Positions 5,916 through 7,280 of a stretch of DNA of 7,280 bases are shown here, piece after piece. Origin of the DNA: Terriglobia bacterium (GTDB taxonomy: Bacteria > Acidobacteriota > Terriglobia > UBA7540). The notes beneath the pieces were generated by a model, which did no database searches, had not been told where the DNA came from, and saw nothing but the letters and a program-made list of their open reading frames with translations. The position numbers and the translations under genes are program-made. Position 1 is the stretch's first letter; every line of letters starts with the position of its first letter. The stretch spans positions 1 through 7,280 of the forward strand of contig JASHYZ010000564.1 of assembly GCA_030042795.1 (NCBI GenBank). The letters run 5' to 3'.

Positions 5916-5928
5916 CTTTGCGTGAAAC
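5916..5928. repeat. Third copy of ctttgcgtgaaac
   Basis: ctttgcgtgaaac at 5916-5928 is the exact reverse complement of 5678-5690 and matches 5642-5654 with one change. It sits in the leader 34 bases before the oxidoreductase start codon. The matching copies flank most of the 5642-5928 spacer in inverted orientation. Confidence 0.6.
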
Positions 5929-5948
5929 TTACTTTCTTGAAACCTGAA

Positions 5949-5954
5949 AAGGAG
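5949..5954 (+). promoter_or_regulatory. Ribosome binding site of the oxidoreductase gene
   Basis: AAGGAG, preceded by two more A, lies seven bases before the ATG at 5962. It is the strongest plus-strand Shine-Dalgarno match in the window and fixes the start that keeps the Tat signal peptide. Confidence 0.88.
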
Positions 5955-5961
5955 TCCCAAG

Positions 5962-7200
5962 ATGGAAAACCACAGCGATGATCTGACGCGAAGGGAATTT
6001 CTGAAAGAGGCTGCAGCGGCGGGCGTGGGCGTAGCCGCGTTTGGAGGATTGACACCGGCCAGAGTCCTGGGCGCGAACGATCGCATCCGGCTCGGTCTGT
6101 TGGGCTCAGGTGAGCGCGGCACCTATGACATGAAGGTGTTCATGGGCAACCCGAACGTGGAGGTCGTGGCGGTGTGCGACGTCTACGAACCCCACCGTCT
6201 CAGCGCGCAGGAAGTAGCCGGCAGCCAGGCTCAGGTGTACACCGACTATCGCGAAGTGCTCGATCGCAAGGACGTAGACGCGGTTCTGATCGCCACTCCG
6301 GACCATTGGCACAAACAAGTGCTCATCGACGCCGTCCACGCCGGCAAGGACGCCTACTGCGAAAAGCCTATCATGCACTCCATCCCGGAAGGCGTGGAGA
6401 TGGTAAAAGTCGTAAAAGAAACCAACCGTGTGGTGCAAACCGGCACCCAACAGCGCAGTTGGCCGCATTGGATCCTCGGCAAGCAACTCGTCGATGATGG
6501 GATGTTGGGCGAGGTCACCTTCGTTCACACTTACTGGTACCAGAACTATCTTGAGGACAGCGGCTGGATGAAAAAGAATGCCGTAGACACCTCGCAATTG
6601 AACTGGAAGATGTGGCTGGGCGACGCCCCGGACCAGCCTTTCACCGAAGAGAAGTTCGCTCATTGGCGATTCTTCTGGGACTTCGGGGGCGGCATTCTCA
6701 CCGACCTGCTCACCCACTGGATTGACGTCATCCAGTGGTATCTCGGCCAGCCGTTGGCGCAAACGGCAACGACCACGGGAGACCTTTACCTGATGAAGTG
6801 GCAATGTCCGGACACCATTACGGCAGTGTATGAATACCCGGGCAACACCATGGTGACCTTTACGGGCGCTCTCAGCAACAGCATCGACGATGGTGGCATT
6901 GTGTTCCGCGGGACCAAAGCCACCCTCAAGATTGACCGCGCCCGCCTTTTGGTGTACCCGGAAGGAGCGCGCTGGCAACCGGGCGTCAATTACCCGCCAC
7001 CCGAAGTGCACGTCCTCTCCGAGCGCGACGGTACTATCGAACACGTCGCGAACTTTCTCGATTGCATGCGCTCGCGAAAGGCACCGAACGCTAACATCGA
7101 AGTTGGCTTCGAGGCCGCGCGGGCTTCGTGGTTTGGCAACATTGCGCTCAAGCGCGGCCTGAAAACGGTGTGGAATGAGTCTGCAGGAAAGGTAGCCTGA
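5962..7200 (+). CDS. Tat-exported Gfo/Idh/MocA family oxidoreductase
   Basis: The 412-residue protein is an NAD(P)-dependent oxidoreductase of the Gfo/Idh/MocA family, which acts on sugars, inositols and their acids, or on glycan residues. A twin-arginine signal (LTRREFLK, R10-R11) precedes the hydrophobic AAAAGVGVAAFGGL (17-30) and a probable cleavage or processing region near 33-40, so export in folded form with bound cofactor is expected. The Rossmann domain begins at IRLGLLGSGERG (42-53), followed by VEVVAVCDVYEPHR (66-79) and AVLIATPDHWHKQV (107-120). The family signature CEKP is at 133-136, with K135 the usual catalytic lysine. GGGILTDLLTHWIDVIQWYLG (242-262) supplies H252 and D255 at the substrate site. 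The C-terminal alpha/beta domain runs to about 400. It follows an ACS-type transporter gene after 363 bases, which suggests but does not prove a shared sugar-acid role. The substrate cannot be assigned from sequence. Confidence 0.95.
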   Translation: MENHSDDLTRREFLKEAAAAGVGVAAFGGLTPARVLGANDRIRLGLLGSGERGTYDMKVFMGNPNVEVVAVCDVYEPHRLSAQEVAGSQAQVYTDYREVLDRKDVDAVLIATPDHWHKQVLIDAVHAGKDAYCEKPIMHSIPEGVEMVKVVKETNRVVQTGTQQRSWPHWILGKQLVDDGMLGEVTFVHTYWYQNYLEDSGWMKKNAVDTSQLNWKMWLGDAPDQPFTEEKFAHWRFFWDFGGGILTDLLTHWIDVIQWYLGQPLAQTATTTGDLYLMKWQCPDTITAVYEYPGNTMVTFTGALSNSIDDGGIVFRGTKATLKIDRARLLVYPEGARWQPGVNYPPPEVHVLSERDGTIEHVANFLDCMRSRKAPNANIEVGFEAARASWFGNIALKRGLKTVWNESAGKVA

Positions 7201-7255
7201 GTCCTCGTTCCTTGAAGTCGCTCGTGAGCATTGCACTGTAGCACAAGGGCTTAAG

Positions 7256-7275
7256 TTCTTCTCGGGCCACGAAGA
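7256..7275. repeat. Near-palindromic element, copy 2
   Basis: This 20-mer matches 3973-3992 with one change (A for G at 7269). Its self-complementarity is poorer than that of copy 1. It lies 56 bases after the oxidoreductase stop, at the window edge, so its full extent is unknown. Confidence 0.55.
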
Positions 7276-7280
7276 TTCTG

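Larger units (their letters stand above)
5599..5961. other. Spacer between transporter and oxidoreductase genes
   Basis: The 363 bases contain inverted 'ctttgcgtgaaac' repeats (listed separately) and the leader of the oxidoreductase gene. The stretch 5700-5900 shows a few protein-like words in different frames but no intact coding frame with a start signal. I see no convincing promoter or terminator. Confidence 0.55.

Noticed and set aside
6106..7236. Long minus-strand open frame (376 codons) opposite the oxidoreductase gene
   Set aside because: It is antisense to a gene with clear family motifs, has no recognisable domain, and such frames are expected opposite GC-rich genes.

Overview
The window (about 7.3 kb, GC-rich) looks like chromosomal DNA of a free-living, flagellated, Gram-negative-type heterotroph. 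An acidobacterial origin is my best guess. It rests on the pairing of a Tat-exported Gfo/Idh/MocA oxidoreductase with an ACS-family sugar-acid transporter, an MscL with a zinc-ribbon tail, and intergenic spaces full of degenerate 'cacagagg' and 'cgcaaagacgcaaag' style repeats. The sequence alone does not prove it. There are six convincing genes, no RNA genes, no insertion sequence and no CRISPR array.

Layout. 1-190: no recognisable gene. 191-625 (minus): mscL, a mechanosensitive channel with an added C-terminal Cys4 zinc-ribbon-like tail. 626-1113: spacer with a candidate mscL promoter and otherwise nothing I can support. 1114-1140: a textbook sigma-28 (FliA) flagellar promoter, TAAAGGTC-N11-GCCGATAA. 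1159-3833 (plus): a three-gene motility operon driven by it. It holds a PAS plus degenerate-GGDEF protein, then motA six bases later, then motB 29 bases after that. 3834-4251: repeat-rich spacer with a long heptamer-based inverted repeat just after motB. 4252-5598 (plus): MFS transporter of the anion:cation symporter (hexuronate/galactonate) type. 5599-5961: spacer with inverted 'ctttgcgtgaaac' repeats. 5962-7200 (plus): Tat-signal Gfo/Idh/MocA oxidoreductase. 7201-7280: no gene, ending in a near-copy of a 20-base palindrome-like repeat seen at 3973.

How the genes work together. MotA and MotB form the proton-driven flagellar stator. The gene placed first in their operon encodes a PAS sensor joined to a GGDEF domain. 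Its signature motif is replaced by SNRRF and its metal and GTP-binding positions are lost. The RxxD inhibitory-site motif is kept at exactly the usual spacing (RSSD, five residues before SNRRF). This is the pattern of a c-di-GMP receptor rather than a c-di-GMP synthase. Co-expression with the stator from a late flagellar promoter suggests a redox/ligand- and c-di-GMP-responsive stator regulator, which is the most interesting system in the window. The transporter and the periplasmic oxidoreductase probably belong to sugar or sugar-acid catabolism, but a 363-base gap means they need not share a transcript.
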